DNA of 64,000 nt from Zerene cesonia (GCF_012273895.1 NW_024045133.1:1860001-1924000); one strand, 5' to 3'. Numbered from the stretch's first letter, positions 31,063 to 42,985 are shown. The notes: generated by a model not told the origin, from the letters alone. A program made the numbers and translations.

Positions 31063-31215
31063 ATTTATCACGCATGTATCTGTTATGCAAAATTCCGTTT
31101 TGTACGACGCCCACTCTCTTACTTCGCAGCTTTTCCTTTGCTTTGTGGTTGTCTGGTAGAAATCGCTCAATAGCGATAAGACCGCCTTCTGTACCTCAAC
31201 TTCTTGTTACTGTTA
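31063..31215 (+). repeat. Non-LTR 3' tail (L2), truncated
   Basis: Close match to 18831 up to CTGTACCTCAACTTCTTG, then the ATT end is missing. Confidence 0.55.
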
Positions 31216-31236
31216 CACGTGAATTTTGTGTATATA

Positions 31237-31447
31237 CTAGCATACCCGGCCACGCGTTGCTGTGGCTGAGTAATCATTTAAAATATTAAGATTATAACTT
31301 ATTGCGATGATTAATCGAAATAAAAACTATCCTATATCTTAAGTTGGACCAAATTACACATAAAATGCCAAATTTCATCAAAATCGGTTGAGTTGGTGAA
31401 GAGTTCATTGTTAACATACATCATGACACTGGATTTTTATATATAGT
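31237..31447 (-). repeat. Helitron-like element, family H
   Basis: CTAGCATACCCGGCCACGCG, TAAGTTGGACCAAATTACAC, ending GGATTTTTATATATAG; relatives at 33224 and 56041. Confidence 0.65.
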
Positions 31448-31517
31448 GGAGCGCCTGGGGGTTTTCACCTCGGATTAGAGTTACAGTGAATGAATTAATA
31501 TGATTGATATGGGATAT

Positions 31518-32517
31518 NNNNNNNNNNNNNNNNNNNNNNNNNNNNNNNNNNNNNNNNNNNNNNNNNNNNNNNNNNNNNNNNNNNNNNNNNNNNNNNNNNN
31601 NNNNNNNNNNNNNNNNNNNNNNNNNNNNNNNNNNNNNNNNNNNNNNNNNNNNNNNNNNNNNNNNNNNNNNNNNNNNNNNNNNNNNNNNNNNNNNNNNNNN
31701 NNNNNNNNNNNNNNNNNNNNNNNNNNNNNNNNNNNNNNNNNNNNNNNNNNNNNNNNNNNNNNNNNNNNNNNNNNNNNNNNNNNNNNNNNNNNNNNNNNNN
31801 NNNNNNNNNNNNNNNNNNNNNNNNNNNNNNNNNNNNNNNNNNNNNNNNNNNNNNNNNNNNNNNNNNNNNNNNNNNNNNNNNNNNNNNNNNNNNNNNNNNN
31901 NNNNNNNNNNNNNNNNNNNNNNNNNNNNNNNNNNNNNNNNNNNNNNNNNNNNNNNNNNNNNNNNNNNNNNNNNNNNNNNNNNNNNNNNNNNNNNNNNNNN
32001 NNNNNNNNNNNNNNNNNNNNNNNNNNNNNNNNNNNNNNNNNNNNNNNNNNNNNNNNNNNNNNNNNNNNNNNNNNNNNNNNNNNNNNNNNNNNNNNNNNNN
32101 NNNNNNNNNNNNNNNNNNNNNNNNNNNNNNNNNNNNNNNNNNNNNNNNNNNNNNNNNNNNNNNNNNNNNNNNNNNNNNNNNNNNNNNNNNNNNNNNNNNN
32201 NNNNNNNNNNNNNNNNNNNNNNNNNNNNNNNNNNNNNNNNNNNNNNNNNNNNNNNNNNNNNNNNNNNNNNNNNNNNNNNNNNNNNNNNNNNNNNNNNNNN
32301 NNNNNNNNNNNNNNNNNNNNNNNNNNNNNNNNNNNNNNNNNNNNNNNNNNNNNNNNNNNNNNNNNNNNNNNNNNNNNNNNNNNNNNNNNNNNNNNNNNNN
32401 NNNNNNNNNNNNNNNNNNNNNNNNNNNNNNNNNNNNNNNNNNNNNNNNNNNNNNNNNNNNNNNNNNNNNNNNNNNNNNNNNNNNNNNNNNNNNNNNNNNN
32501 NNNNNNNNNNNNNNNNN
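31518..32517. other. Assembly gap (1000 N)
   Basis: Exactly 1000 N. Flanks (GATTGATATGGGATAT and TAAGATAGATTTATCGACAG) match no repeat in the window. Confidence 0.98.
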
Positions 32518-32717
32518 TAAGATAGATTTATCGACAGTCGATAGAGGTGGAGTATGCAATAGTATATTCGTATAATTTATTAGTTGTAATTGCCTTGATT
32601 GATTTAGATATAATTTATTGCAAGGTTTGTTTAGAGGTCTTATCGTACGGACATATTTTAAACGCTTTAGCGGTTGATAAACTATCAGATAGAAATAATA
32701 AATATATATATTTTAGT

Positions 32718-32795
32718 GTGGGAGCCGAGCACGCTTGGCACGAATTGGGCCAGCTCACACCGGGAAAGTACCGCACCCCCACAGAAAACATTATC
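32718..32795 (+). repeat. U1 fragment
   Basis: GGAGCCGAGCACGCTTGGCA, AATTGGGCCAGCTCACACCG, ACCGCACCCCCACAG. Confidence 0.6.
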
Positions 32796-32969
32796 ATATT
32801 AGTAGGATTCATTATCTTATTTATTTCTTTCATCGACGTCCCTGGGAGGTTAGCACCACTCCAGATGCTAAAATGGGATCAAATGACAACCATTCCCAAT
32901 CAAACACGAAAATAATCGTCATTCGGTTGAGAACCCGCGGAGTTATCGAGTAATTGAAACAAAGAAAAA

Positions 32970-33055
32970 TGTAATTTTTAGTTATATATTGAAATGCTTT
33001 TATAAATGAGAAATTTTTTGAAAGAATAGAGAAAATTCGATCCTGCCCCGTGATT
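32970..33055 (-). repeat. tRNA-SINE (T family), tail only
   Basis: TGAAATGCTTTTATAAATGAG, TTGAAAGAATAGAGAAAATT; the tRNA-like head is deleted. Confidence 0.6.
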
Positions 33056-33223
33056 GAATTAAAATGTACGTAATGTGAAAAATGTACTCGAATTGAGAAC
33101 CTTTACACTGAAATCTGGAAAGCGTTACGAGAAAAAGCTTTTAATCAGCTTAGTGACAAATGAGTTTCTTTACTGAAATAGTATTAAATCGTATACAAAT
33201 TTATATAAGAACTGTTATTTACT

Positions 33224-33390
33224 GTGGCTGAGTGATAATTAATAATATTAAGATTATACTTTATTGGTATAATGAATCGAAAGAAAAACTATTCCATATC
33301 TTAAGTTGGACCAAATTACACATAAAATGCCGAATTTCATCAAAATCGGTTCAGTTGGTGAAGAATGACACTAGATTTTTATAAATTAAG
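33224..33390 (-). repeat. Helitron-like element, family H, truncated
   Basis: CTGTGGCTGAGTGATAATT to CACTAGATTTTTATA; lacks the CTAG end. Confidence 0.6.
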
Positions 33391-33456
33391 ATTTTTATCA
33401 TTATTATTATTCTTTGTTTTTCTGATGTCTTTATATATATATATATTTATGCGCTT

Positions 33457-33610
33457 CCCCACACCTATCCTCTATTTTAACTACTCTTAAGTGCAACCGG
33501 TCGTCTGAAAGAAATCGCTATTTAAGGATAAGACCGTGTGATAGTGCTAACTAGGTTAGGTCACAATTTGCAATTTTTTCAAAACAATAAAGTATAAATA
33601 AATAAATGAA
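33457..33610 (+). repeat. Non-LTR 3' tail (L2), diverged
   Basis: GTCTGAAAGAAATCGCTATT, GGATAAGACCGTGTG, AACAATAAAGTATAAATAAA. Confidence 0.5.
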
Positions 33611-34230
33611 TACATTTTCAACGAGACTGCTATTTCCCTAAGGTGTATTGTATTTCATCCATTGATCGTAAATACTAATTTTAGCTAGTCGTAGATAAAA
33701 CCACTGAACTTTTTTTTTTTTTGAATGTATTGATATGGATTTGAATAACTTAAAATGATATTTATATGTCCAGGCGTTGATGTCTTTTCTAAGGAAACGA
33801 GATTTATTCCATTACGATACACCCGTCTTGTGGAAATGTTTAAATATTCGTAAATATATCTAGTACGTATTGTATACTAACAAATTATGAATCGTGTTGA
33901 ATGATACGATGAATGAATGTGTGTTTTAAACCCGTTAAATTTCGTTTTTGAATGTGTAACACGATCATAGTCAGGAATTAGCTTGAGATTGAATAATTTG
34001 TTTTAGTTTTTTTCTGTATGTTTGCATTGCATTTGTAGATAAATGAACCTTATGTTATTTGTTATATTTCGCGAAAAAAAACAAACAGAAGCAAACACTT
34101 ATGGTATCTCGCAAATTCGACTTCAGTTATGACCGAATAATTTATATAAGGGCAGGTACGCAAAATTGCGAGAGATTAAATATACGTAAATAAAACCAAT
34201 CAACTGACCAACATTAAAATCACAACGGCA
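33611..34230. other. Repeat-poor AT-rich intergenic DNA
   Basis: No repeat with another copy here and no coding frame. It precedes the GC-rich patch at 34240. Confidence 0.45.
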
Positions 34231-34239
34231 GCGTTCAAC

Positions 34240-34650
34240 AAATGTCACACGGTTTCGAACTGATTATTTCGATCACAACACACAAAAATCCGGCGCTGGA
34301 GTGACGGAGGACACGGGAGGAATTTTAATCGGAGCAATATCGACAGTTAGTTACCGGGAAACGAGGTGTTGCTGTACATAAGGTTACGTGCCAACACGTC
34401 CGCACGCTGCGACGGCCGCGCTCAGACTGAATGTCGGCGCATGCGCAGGTGATTTTTACACGGATCAATGGTGGACCGCGTCATGCGATAGAGCTTTTTT
34501 TTCGGTTATCGATTTTCCGGTTCCGATATGATATCGCGTCAAGTCACGGTTTGAGAATTCGCCGGTTGGGAAACAGTTCACGGCGTGTGTATGTGTGTGT
34601 GTTTAATTTTCGTGGAAATGTTCAGGCTGTAAAGATAAACGGTTAAGTTT
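34240..34650 (+). promoter_or_regulatory. GC-rich repeat-free patch, candidate promoter/first exon
   Basis: CpG-rich unique sequence in otherwise repeat-filled intergenic DNA, about 10.6 kb upstream of the first visible coding exon of the phospholipase gene. It contains GCTCAGACTG (Inr-like), an ATG at 34431 followed by six codons (MSAHAQ) and a good donor CAG/GTGATT at 34449. That exon would end in phase 0, while the exon at 45291 needs phase 1, so if it is the first exon another lies between, or it is non-coding. Could also belong to an unseen gene. Confidence 0.3.
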
Positions 34651-34849
34651 TATTGCTTGGAGAATGTACCCAATAGGTAGGTTAGTATAGATAAGAGGCG
34701 TTGAAAATATTGTATTAACAGCGCTTAACCGCTGTTCAATGCAGGCATACAACTTCTGTCAGATCAGCTAGTATTTACTATCTATATCCAGAGGTATCAT
34801 CTTATACAACAAGTATCGAATCACATACACATTGTAATAAATGTAAAAA

Positions 34850-35108
34850 AAACTGAGTGTGTGCGATTCACACACGATAGAAGTGAAACTTCAGTAAATC
34901 GACAAAAGAATGAGATGAATATATATAACGAGGGTAGGATAATTACAAAGTTTATTTGTTTAACAAAGAGGAGAGACCGATAATATAAAACAGTATGTAT
35001 ATTTCTGTCTCATTCTTTGCCGGCTTCAATCTACACATTGTTGTATTTGTGTCTCTCACCTGTCGTTTCTTCCGTTGCATCAGGTTTGAAATCACAACTA
35101 TTCTAAAG
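34850..35108 (+). repeat. Dispersed repeat U2, forward copy
   Basis: Inverted counterpart of 14632-14812 and longer: it has about 80 bp (GAGGGTAGGATAATTACAAA to GAGAGACCGATAATATAAA) missing in the other. The small palindrome GAAGTGAAACTTC near one end and GAAGTTTCACTTC near the other may be terminal inverted repeats. Confidence 0.6.
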
Positions 35109-35126
35109 AAGTTTCACTTCAATAAT

Positions 35127-35296
35127 GTGTAAAAACATCGTGAGAAAACCGTCATGTCCAAAAAATCAAAAGTTCGACGACATGTGACATCTGCCAATCC
35201 GCACTTGGTCAGCGTGGTTGATTATGGCCTGATCCCTAATAGGAGGCCCGAGTCCCTGCAATGGGCACATACATCGGCTGATGATGATGATGATAT
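35127..35296 (+). repeat. Non-LTR 3' tail (L1 tail family)
   Basis: AACATCGTGAGAAAACCGTC to GGCACATACATCGGCTGAT then (GAT)n. Confidence 0.55.
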
Positions 35297-35837
35297 ACAT
35301 AGCAATATTATGCTATAAAATAGTGCTTGGTCATCTGTTTCTGAATTACAAGAAAATTAGCTTTCTGATTCTCTTAAAAGATTGTTTTTTTATCAAACGT
35401 TCCTATCAACACATCTATTTATAGGGCATAGCAAGTGCCTTTATTCTGTGGCCAAGCATTGTTCTAAGAATAGTGGTTTCGGTGATTAATGGTAAACTAT
35501 ATACGCATATACTATATTCTATCTAGATTGTACCTACCTAAGATTTCTTAGTAGAGATATCAATTTTAATAGCTAGCGCGGCGGCTAGCCTTTGATGATG
35601 AATCGGAAAATAAGTTTCGTTATTCACGGAATTTATCAGGAACAAGCTAGCTAGGAATACTGGGTTTGTCATATACATGTTAACATAACCCATTTCAATC
35701 CTTTTTGACGAATGTACACTATAGAGATTTTTCTGTCTGTGAATCGAACTCCAGAGAATATTCCGTATTGTAAACGTAGAGATAAAATAACAAAGCTCCA
35801 TTTATATTCGGGTGCCTAAATGCAGATGTGTAAATAT

Positions 35838-36030
35838 CATCATCATCAGTCCATATGTGCTCCCTGCTGCTGGAACTCGGGCCTTCTATGAGGATTCAGG
35901 CCATACTCCACGTCGCTGGCCATTTGCGGGCCAATTGCGGGTTGGTAGATGTCACATGTCGTAGAACTTCTGATTCTTGGACATGACGGTTTTCTCACGA
36001 TGTTTTTCCCTCACCGTTTCGAGCAGTGGT
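35838..36030 (-). repeat. Non-LTR 3' tail (L1 tail family), reverse
   Basis: Starts at (ATC)n and reads CATATGTGCTCCCTGCTGC to TTTTCTCACGATGTTTTTCC. Confidence 0.55.
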
Positions 36031-36164
36031 GATGTTATGCACATGCATAATCCCGCAGCTACGCAGTTACATATGAAAGGTTCATTAAAAATTATATAAA
36101 TAATTAAAATAATTATATTATATATTATTTTTATAATTAAAAAAAATAAAGAACGGAGGTACAT

Positions 36165-36275
36165 TATTGCGACTGCTTTTCGAACCGGTTTTCTTTTTAA
36201 AACTGTGCTATGACGATTCAAAAGTGCTTCTATAAGAAGTCTAATTGAATAAATGAATGTTTGAGTTTGAATGCG
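36165..36275 (-). repeat. Dispersed repeat L4
   Basis: CAAAAGTGCTTCTATAAGAAG and AATTGAATAAATGAATG mirror 60229-60345 on the other strand. Confidence 0.5.
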
Positions 36276-36338
36276 CATACGTTTCCGCTAACTTTGTTCA
36301 TACATCGTAACGTAAAAATTAAATAAAAACAAAGTATA

Positions 36339-36450
36339 TTATTGTATTTTCTTGTGTTTGATTTTACGCGAGTATTATACATTTAGAAATTAAAGACTAT
36401 AATGAATAAATCGCGTTTAAAATCCGTTAAAAACTCTTTAATCTAAAAAC
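36339..36450. repeat. Foldback MITE F, internally deleted
   Basis: TTTTCTTGTGTTTGATTTTA followed directly by the right arm AATAAATCGCGTTTAAAATC; left arm and centre are gone. Confidence 0.6.
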
Positions 36451-37082
36451 AAAGTTGTATGTTGTTGTATGTATGTTTAAGTAGGTATGTCGTGGAGATA
36501 CAATTATCTCTTTATTTACATTGAAACAATAAAAAATCTAGTACAATGTTTGTGACGATAAAAAAAAACAATAAATTCTCAATGATCACGATTGAATCGC
36601 GCACGTTGCATGACGCGGTCCCATCTATCTATCTATCGATCGTAATTCGTATGCGGCGAGCGGCGTAGTAAGGGGTGGACCGGTTCTGAATTTTGTTTGC
36701 TGGCGTTTATTGTCTATCTATATTATATATACACGGCAATGTTTACGTTTGTTGCTCCGTCGACTGACTGACCGGGGAATGCGGCTGTGCAGCACTGTTG
36801 CGCTTTAATTGTTACTGCTATACGTGATACTTGACCGCGCGACCTTCGCCATGGGTGCACGGCGTAGAGTCCACGGCACGGCACGGCAGGGGGGGGGGGG
36901 TGTAGTAGCATGTGCAGGTGCTCAGGGTAGCGAGATGGGGTTGATTGTGCCACGTGCGTATAAGCTGGGGCAAGGTGGTTTGATAGGTGACATTTTTAAT
37001 GGTTCGTATAAGCACTATAGGCACTCGTAATAAGAAAGAAAAATGGGTACGACGATTGATCGGGTGGGACACATAGATCATA

Positions 37083-37222
37083 ATCATCATCATCATCAAT
37101 GGTGCACCTGATTGTAAGCGATCACCAAAGCCCATGAACATTCGCAGAGGTAGCGCCTCTGAGATGCGCTTCTCGCTTTAAAGCGAAAAAGGATTGTCAA
37201 TCGGAAAGAGAGAATGGACGGG
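37083..37222 (-). repeat. U1 copy, reverse, running into a gap
   Basis: GGTGCACCTGATTGTAAGCG, CCATGAACATTCGCAGAGG; interrupted by the N gap at 37223. Confidence 0.55.
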
Positions 37223-38222
37223 NNNNNNNNNNNNNNNNNNNNNNNNNNNNNNNNNNNNNNNNNNNNNNNNNNNNNNNNNNNNNNNNNNNNNNNNNNNNNN
37301 NNNNNNNNNNNNNNNNNNNNNNNNNNNNNNNNNNNNNNNNNNNNNNNNNNNNNNNNNNNNNNNNNNNNNNNNNNNNNNNNNNNNNNNNNNNNNNNNNNNN
37401 NNNNNNNNNNNNNNNNNNNNNNNNNNNNNNNNNNNNNNNNNNNNNNNNNNNNNNNNNNNNNNNNNNNNNNNNNNNNNNNNNNNNNNNNNNNNNNNNNNNN
37501 NNNNNNNNNNNNNNNNNNNNNNNNNNNNNNNNNNNNNNNNNNNNNNNNNNNNNNNNNNNNNNNNNNNNNNNNNNNNNNNNNNNNNNNNNNNNNNNNNNNN
37601 NNNNNNNNNNNNNNNNNNNNNNNNNNNNNNNNNNNNNNNNNNNNNNNNNNNNNNNNNNNNNNNNNNNNNNNNNNNNNNNNNNNNNNNNNNNNNNNNNNNN
37701 NNNNNNNNNNNNNNNNNNNNNNNNNNNNNNNNNNNNNNNNNNNNNNNNNNNNNNNNNNNNNNNNNNNNNNNNNNNNNNNNNNNNNNNNNNNNNNNNNNNN
37801 NNNNNNNNNNNNNNNNNNNNNNNNNNNNNNNNNNNNNNNNNNNNNNNNNNNNNNNNNNNNNNNNNNNNNNNNNNNNNNNNNNNNNNNNNNNNNNNNNNNN
37901 NNNNNNNNNNNNNNNNNNNNNNNNNNNNNNNNNNNNNNNNNNNNNNNNNNNNNNNNNNNNNNNNNNNNNNNNNNNNNNNNNNNNNNNNNNNNNNNNNNNN
38001 NNNNNNNNNNNNNNNNNNNNNNNNNNNNNNNNNNNNNNNNNNNNNNNNNNNNNNNNNNNNNNNNNNNNNNNNNNNNNNNNNNNNNNNNNNNNNNNNNNNN
38101 NNNNNNNNNNNNNNNNNNNNNNNNNNNNNNNNNNNNNNNNNNNNNNNNNNNNNNNNNNNNNNNNNNNNNNNNNNNNNNNNNNNNNNNNNNNNNNNNNNNN
38201 NNNNNNNNNNNNNNNNNNNNNN
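37223..38222. other. Assembly gap (1000 N)
   Basis: Exactly 1000 N. The right flank is the end of the same mariner-type element that borders the gap at 62362. Confidence 0.98.
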
Positions 38223-38292
38223 GTAATAAATGTTATTTGCAGTTAACAATTTTCTTTTTTCTTTATTACAATATTTATGGCAAGACTAGGTA
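38223..38292. mobile_element. Mariner-type element, right terminus next to gap
   Basis: About 70 bp identical to 63363-63432, ending ATTTATGGCAAGACTAGG then TA. Reversed, this is CCTAGTCTTGCCATAAAT, a mariner-like terminal inverted repeat flanked by TA. The rest of the element is presumably inside the gap. Confidence 0.65.
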
Positions 38293-38525
38293 TATACCTA
38301 CTGTGACTCTATGTTTTCCGTTTTCATGACAGTCATTGTCAAATTTGGACATAAGGCATCTCACGATAGGCGACTCTTACATGCGATTTTGAGTATACTT
38401 AGGGAGTTCTAGTTCTTATAAAAATAGAGTTTTATATAGAGTAAAAACATAGAGGTATAGAAGAAGTTGACTGTAATAACTCTATAAAATGCTTCATTGC
38501 TTTACGATCAATAATAAATAATAAA

Positions 38526-38703
38526 TCCTACTAACCCTACTAATATTATAAATGTGAAAGTTTGTAAGGATGTGTGTGTGTTTGTTGCTCTGAAATTTGG
38601 TACGTAGACAGCTGGACAATTGGAAAAACATATAGGCAACTTTTTATCCCGATATTCCTACGGGATACGGACTTATGCGTGTGAAACCGCGGGGCGCAGT
38701 TAG
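38526..38703 (+). repeat. Helitron-like element, family A, deleted
   Basis: Start TCCTACTAACCCTACTAATA (stuttered); the CTAG is mutated to TTAG. Confidence 0.7.
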
Positions 38704-38735
38704 TAATCAATAAAATCTTTATTTTGCCAAAACAT

Positions 38736-38738
<3 letters not shown>

Positions 38739-38791
<53 letters not shown>
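38739..38791. repeat. (TG)n microsatellite
   Basis: About 26 uninterrupted TG units. Confidence 0.97.
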
Positions 38792-38794
<3 letters not shown>

Positions 38795-39037
38795 CCAGGG
38801 AGAAAACAGACGAGAGCGTTCGTATGTGAAAAATATCCATAGCCTTCCCTCTTAAGTCACAATCGGCGCGAGCGCCGTTTGCCAAACATTAGCCAATGTT
38901 CGCTGGAACAAACTATTGTTAAATCAAACGTTTCAAACACACGGATCGACACGTTCCGTATTACGTTATATCGTTTGTTTCGTGATAGCGAGCGTTACGT
39001 TAATTGATTTGTATTGTTATTAATTTACATCTTTTAT

Positions 39038-39355
39038 TGTGGGAGTCGAGCACGTTTCGGCACGAATTGCGCCAGGTCGCAACGGGGAAGCACCACACCC
39101 CCACAGAAAACTGGAGTGAAATAGTGGCATGCCACTGGGTTTCGTACGTAGTGGGGTAGCCGGAGGCCCTTTTCCTTTTCCTCACCCGTCCCAGTCTATT
39201 CCTTCTCTCCTGTCGTCAATCCTTTTCTTTTTCCTTTACCGCTTAGAAGCGGGCAGCACATTCGCAAAGGCACTACTTTTACGAATGTTCATGGGCGGTG
39301 GTGATCGCTTACCATCAGGCGAACCATCAGCTCAGTTGCCTGCTATGGCATTAAA
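39038..39355 (+). repeat. U1 interspersed repeat, long copy
   Basis: GGGAGTCGAGCACGTTTCGG to CAGTTGCCTGCTATGGCAT followed by A10, about 315 bp; the best representative of U1 without the hairpin module. Confidence 0.65.
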
Positions 39356-39370
39356 AAAAAAAACACTAAA

Positions 39371-39544
39371 TATATATAAACAACGTGTCACATTGTTTGG
39401 CCCCGATGTACTCCTAAACAATTCAACCGATTTTGCTCAAATTTGCACACCATGCGCAGTTTGATCCAACTCTAAGATGGGATAGTTTATATTATTACAA
39501 TAACGATAAAAGACTACTCGAACAGAGTCGGGGCGTGCAGCTAG
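39371..39544 (+). repeat. Helitron-like element, family G, full length
   Basis: From ATATATAAACAACGTGTCAC to GAGTCGGGGCGTGCAGCTAG. Confidence 0.65.
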
Positions 39545-40113
39545 TTTGTATATATATTTAACCAGCGGTCCGGCGATTTTCCTTCCATAAGAACCTTCTT
39601 AAAAATTGTTATTTTGTAATCATTACACGAAGCCTAATTTCAGTTGTAACATTCGATGCAGTATTAAAACAGGTTCACCATCAAGATAAAAACTAAATAT
39701 AAATACGAATGATAGTTTTTAAATATAACTTTCGCGATATTACTCATTACTTAAAATTATTACGATACTCGGATCAGGACGCTTTTGCGGGAAAAAAAAA
39801 AAAAAAAAAAACACACACAAAACTCGAAAATCGTGTCCAACCTGTTAACGTAAAACCTTATTTTTGGCTTAAGTTTATTGTACACTTCAATAATATACCT
39901 ACCTACAAATAAAATGTCGAAAAGTTTACATCTGGCGCTTAAATTTGTTATTCGAATGTGCTAAAAAAACGATTATTCGGTTTAAAATTTGGCATTAAGA
40001 ACGTGAAAATACGTTAATGTAAATAAAAACGGAGGCCCTGTGGAGTATCCTTTCCCTCACCCATTCCATCCATCCATTCCTTTATTCCCGGTCATCAAGC
40101 AGATAGATCCTAA
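39545..40113. other. AT-rich intergenic, nothing recognised
   Basis: Contains a 19-base A run at 39793. I see no gene. Confidence 0.45.
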
Positions 40114-40188
40114 ATTTAATTTTTAGTTTTATAGCATTGAAATGCTTTATAAATGAGAAATTTTTAAAGAATAGAAAAAATTCGATCA
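40114..40188 (-). mobile_element. tRNA-SINE (T family), left arm tail abutting a gap
   Basis: TTTTTAGTTTTATAGCATTG, AATGAGAAATTTTTAAAG, AATTCGATCA then N. A third locus where this SINE tail runs into trouble. Confidence 0.65.
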
Positions 40189-41188
40189 NNNNNNNNNNNN
40201 NNNNNNNNNNNNNNNNNNNNNNNNNNNNNNNNNNNNNNNNNNNNNNNNNNNNNNNNNNNNNNNNNNNNNNNNNNNNNNNNNNNNNNNNNNNNNNNNNNNN
40301 NNNNNNNNNNNNNNNNNNNNNNNNNNNNNNNNNNNNNNNNNNNNNNNNNNNNNNNNNNNNNNNNNNNNNNNNNNNNNNNNNNNNNNNNNNNNNNNNNNNN
40401 NNNNNNNNNNNNNNNNNNNNNNNNNNNNNNNNNNNNNNNNNNNNNNNNNNNNNNNNNNNNNNNNNNNNNNNNNNNNNNNNNNNNNNNNNNNNNNNNNNNN
40501 NNNNNNNNNNNNNNNNNNNNNNNNNNNNNNNNNNNNNNNNNNNNNNNNNNNNNNNNNNNNNNNNNNNNNNNNNNNNNNNNNNNNNNNNNNNNNNNNNNNN
40601 NNNNNNNNNNNNNNNNNNNNNNNNNNNNNNNNNNNNNNNNNNNNNNNNNNNNNNNNNNNNNNNNNNNNNNNNNNNNNNNNNNNNNNNNNNNNNNNNNNNN
40701 NNNNNNNNNNNNNNNNNNNNNNNNNNNNNNNNNNNNNNNNNNNNNNNNNNNNNNNNNNNNNNNNNNNNNNNNNNNNNNNNNNNNNNNNNNNNNNNNNNNN
40801 NNNNNNNNNNNNNNNNNNNNNNNNNNNNNNNNNNNNNNNNNNNNNNNNNNNNNNNNNNNNNNNNNNNNNNNNNNNNNNNNNNNNNNNNNNNNNNNNNNNN
40901 NNNNNNNNNNNNNNNNNNNNNNNNNNNNNNNNNNNNNNNNNNNNNNNNNNNNNNNNNNNNNNNNNNNNNNNNNNNNNNNNNNNNNNNNNNNNNNNNNNNN
41001 NNNNNNNNNNNNNNNNNNNNNNNNNNNNNNNNNNNNNNNNNNNNNNNNNNNNNNNNNNNNNNNNNNNNNNNNNNNNNNNNNNNNNNNNNNNNNNNNNNNN
41101 NNNNNNNNNNNNNNNNNNNNNNNNNNNNNNNNNNNNNNNNNNNNNNNNNNNNNNNNNNNNNNNNNNNNNNNNNNNNNNNNNNNNNNNN
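40189..41188. other. Assembly gap (1000 N)
   Basis: Begins inside a SINE T arm; the right flank (GCGTAAAATCAAACACAACAA) is the outer end of MITE F. Confidence 0.98.
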
Positions 41189-41354
41189 GCGTAAAATCAA
41201 ACACAACAAAATCACAATATATTCACTGATTACCTACTGCTTATTTAGTTTATAAAATATCTAGCGCGTTTTAAAACCGTCTTCATCCATTCAACATCTA
41301 TAAAAACATCTTCGTCATCCAAACATCGGTCTATCTATTCTAATCTTAAATATA

Positions 41355-41511
41355 CTAACTTTTGCCCGCGGCTACGAACGAGTTAAATTCGGAGTAGTTA
41401 AATAGATGTTATTACATATAAAATTTGCATGCATTCCTCTATCTATTAAAATAACCCATCAAAATCCGTTGTGTTGTTTCGATTGTAGCATACATAGAGA
41501 CATAGGGACAA
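41355..41511 (-). repeat. Helitron-like element, family C, partial
   Basis: CTTTTGCCCGCGGCTACGAAC to CATAGAGACATAGGGACA. Confidence 0.6.
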
Positions 41512-41568
41512 TAACATCGTCAATTTTTATTTATAAATTTATTAATATTCTGTTAAAGTGTATGTATG

Positions 41569-41599
<31 letters not shown>

Positions 41600-41934
41600 C
41601 GTAATTATTCATAGTATACGAGTATCGTAAATAGGCTAATATGTTTGTCTATAGCAATTAAAGGCGCGAACAGCTGATAAATGTTTTGGTGTGGCCGTGT
41701 TGTCGTGCAAGTGCACGCGACGGGCATTCGTTATAACGTCCGGAGCGTAATGGCTGTTTTAAAATGTACCAAAATTGTGATCGTGTACTCAAAAGGAGTC
41801 AAGGGAAGAAGTTATAGTTGGGAATAGATGTGAACGAGTGAAACTTTGAGATTTTTATTTTAGAAATGTTTAAAATACCAAGTGGCATTCATTTTTTTTG
41901 TTAACGTTATGTATTTTTCGTTTTTTTTTTATTA
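41512..41934. other. Intergenic with (TA)n run
   Basis: (TA)n at 41576-41599. 41690-41750 is GC-richer (GTGCACGCGACGGGCATTCG) but has no feature I can name. Confidence 0.4.
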
Positions 41935-42052
41935 TGTTACAGTCAGCAATGGAGCTGATGGGACGCCTGACGCCTGAAGCGCTACCACCGCCCATGAACA
42001 TTTGTAGAGGCGTAAAGTCGATTACAGACCTTACGCCTCTACAAATGGTAAG
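41935..42052. repeat. U1 hairpin module
   Basis: TCAGCAATGGAGCTGATGGG, then a long stem-loop at 41999-42047: arms CATTTGTAGAGGCGTAAAGTC and GACCTTACGCCTCTACAAATG with a 7-base loop and one mismatch. Confidence 0.7.
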
Positions 42053-42204
42053 ATGTTGTTTTTTATTTGTGCGTTTGTGTGTTGAAACGAATGGTTGTTT
42101 TAGTCTTTCTTTCTTTTTAAAAAGGTCATATTCAATGACATAGTTCTGTGCTATGTCATTTTTATTATCTCGTTTCTTATACGTATAGAATATATATTCT
42201 TACC

Positions 42205-42240
42205 TGCCCCTTACCCCAGTGGGGGACACGGGACGGGAGT
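42205..42240 (+). repeat. SINE S 3' fragment
   Basis: CTTACCCCAGTGGGGGACAC then GGGAC, the terminal hairpin of the S family. Confidence 0.5.
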
Positions 42241-42383
42241 TCGTACTAACTAGTAAGTTAGTTGGTTTTTAGTTGGTGGTACTAGCGCTCTGATGGATGT
42301 CAATATTTGTATTAATGGATTTCTAGGTCTCTTGGTTCATCATATTGACGACTATCACATGACGTGTTACAAACTTACAAAAT

Positions 42384-42560
42384 CAAAATTCAAATTCAAA
42401 TTCAAATTCGAAATGATTTATTGTGATTCACAGGTTATAAGGTAAATATGTATTACATTATATAAAGTTCTGCTGTGATCTGCCATGTGGCGTACAGATG
42501 TCATTTATTTTTTACATAAATAATTAATTATTAATCATATTTATACATATAGAGCGTTAT
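42384..42560 (-). repeat. Repeat with (AATTCA)n end, probably a retroelement tail
   Basis: Five AATTCA-type units at 42386-42412, then AATGATTTATTGTGATTCAC. One copy only, so this is tentative. Confidence 0.4.
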
Positions 42561-42874
42561 TATTGTTACATAATACACACTTTACGTGTACACATCGTCA
42601 AAATTTTGCCTATTTCCTCAAAATTGACTGCCAACAAAAATCAGAGACATAAAATAAATGGACGTTTATATAAATGATCGTTTCTAACGAATGACCGTAG
42701 CACCAGCGTGAATCACATTGTGTGCCGCAGTAAAACTAACACTAATAGTAATCTCCGGCTGCGCCCACTTCCTTGGGTTGGATTGAGGCTAAAGCCTAAC
42801 GACAAATGGTTTTTACGCCGTTACGAAATCCTAATGGGAGGTTGGTAGGTTCGCTTTAGACATTTTTTATGTCA

Positions 42875-42985
42875 CCGTCGGCAATGGAGCTGGTGGGTCG
42901 CCTGCTGGTAAGCGCTACCACCGCCCATGAACATTTGGAGAGGCGTAAGGCCGATTGCAGACCTTACGCCTCTACAAATGGATTG
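42875..42985. repeat. U1 hairpin module
   Basis: TCGGCAATGGAGCTGGTGGG, then stem-loop 42932-42980 with arms ATTTGGAGAGGCGTAAGGCC and GACCTTACGCCTCTACAAAT. Confidence 0.7.

Noticed and set aside
604..38791. CRISPR-like spaced repeats
   Set aside because: Repeats are dispersed transposons and simple microsatellites in a eukaryotic genome; no regular spacing.
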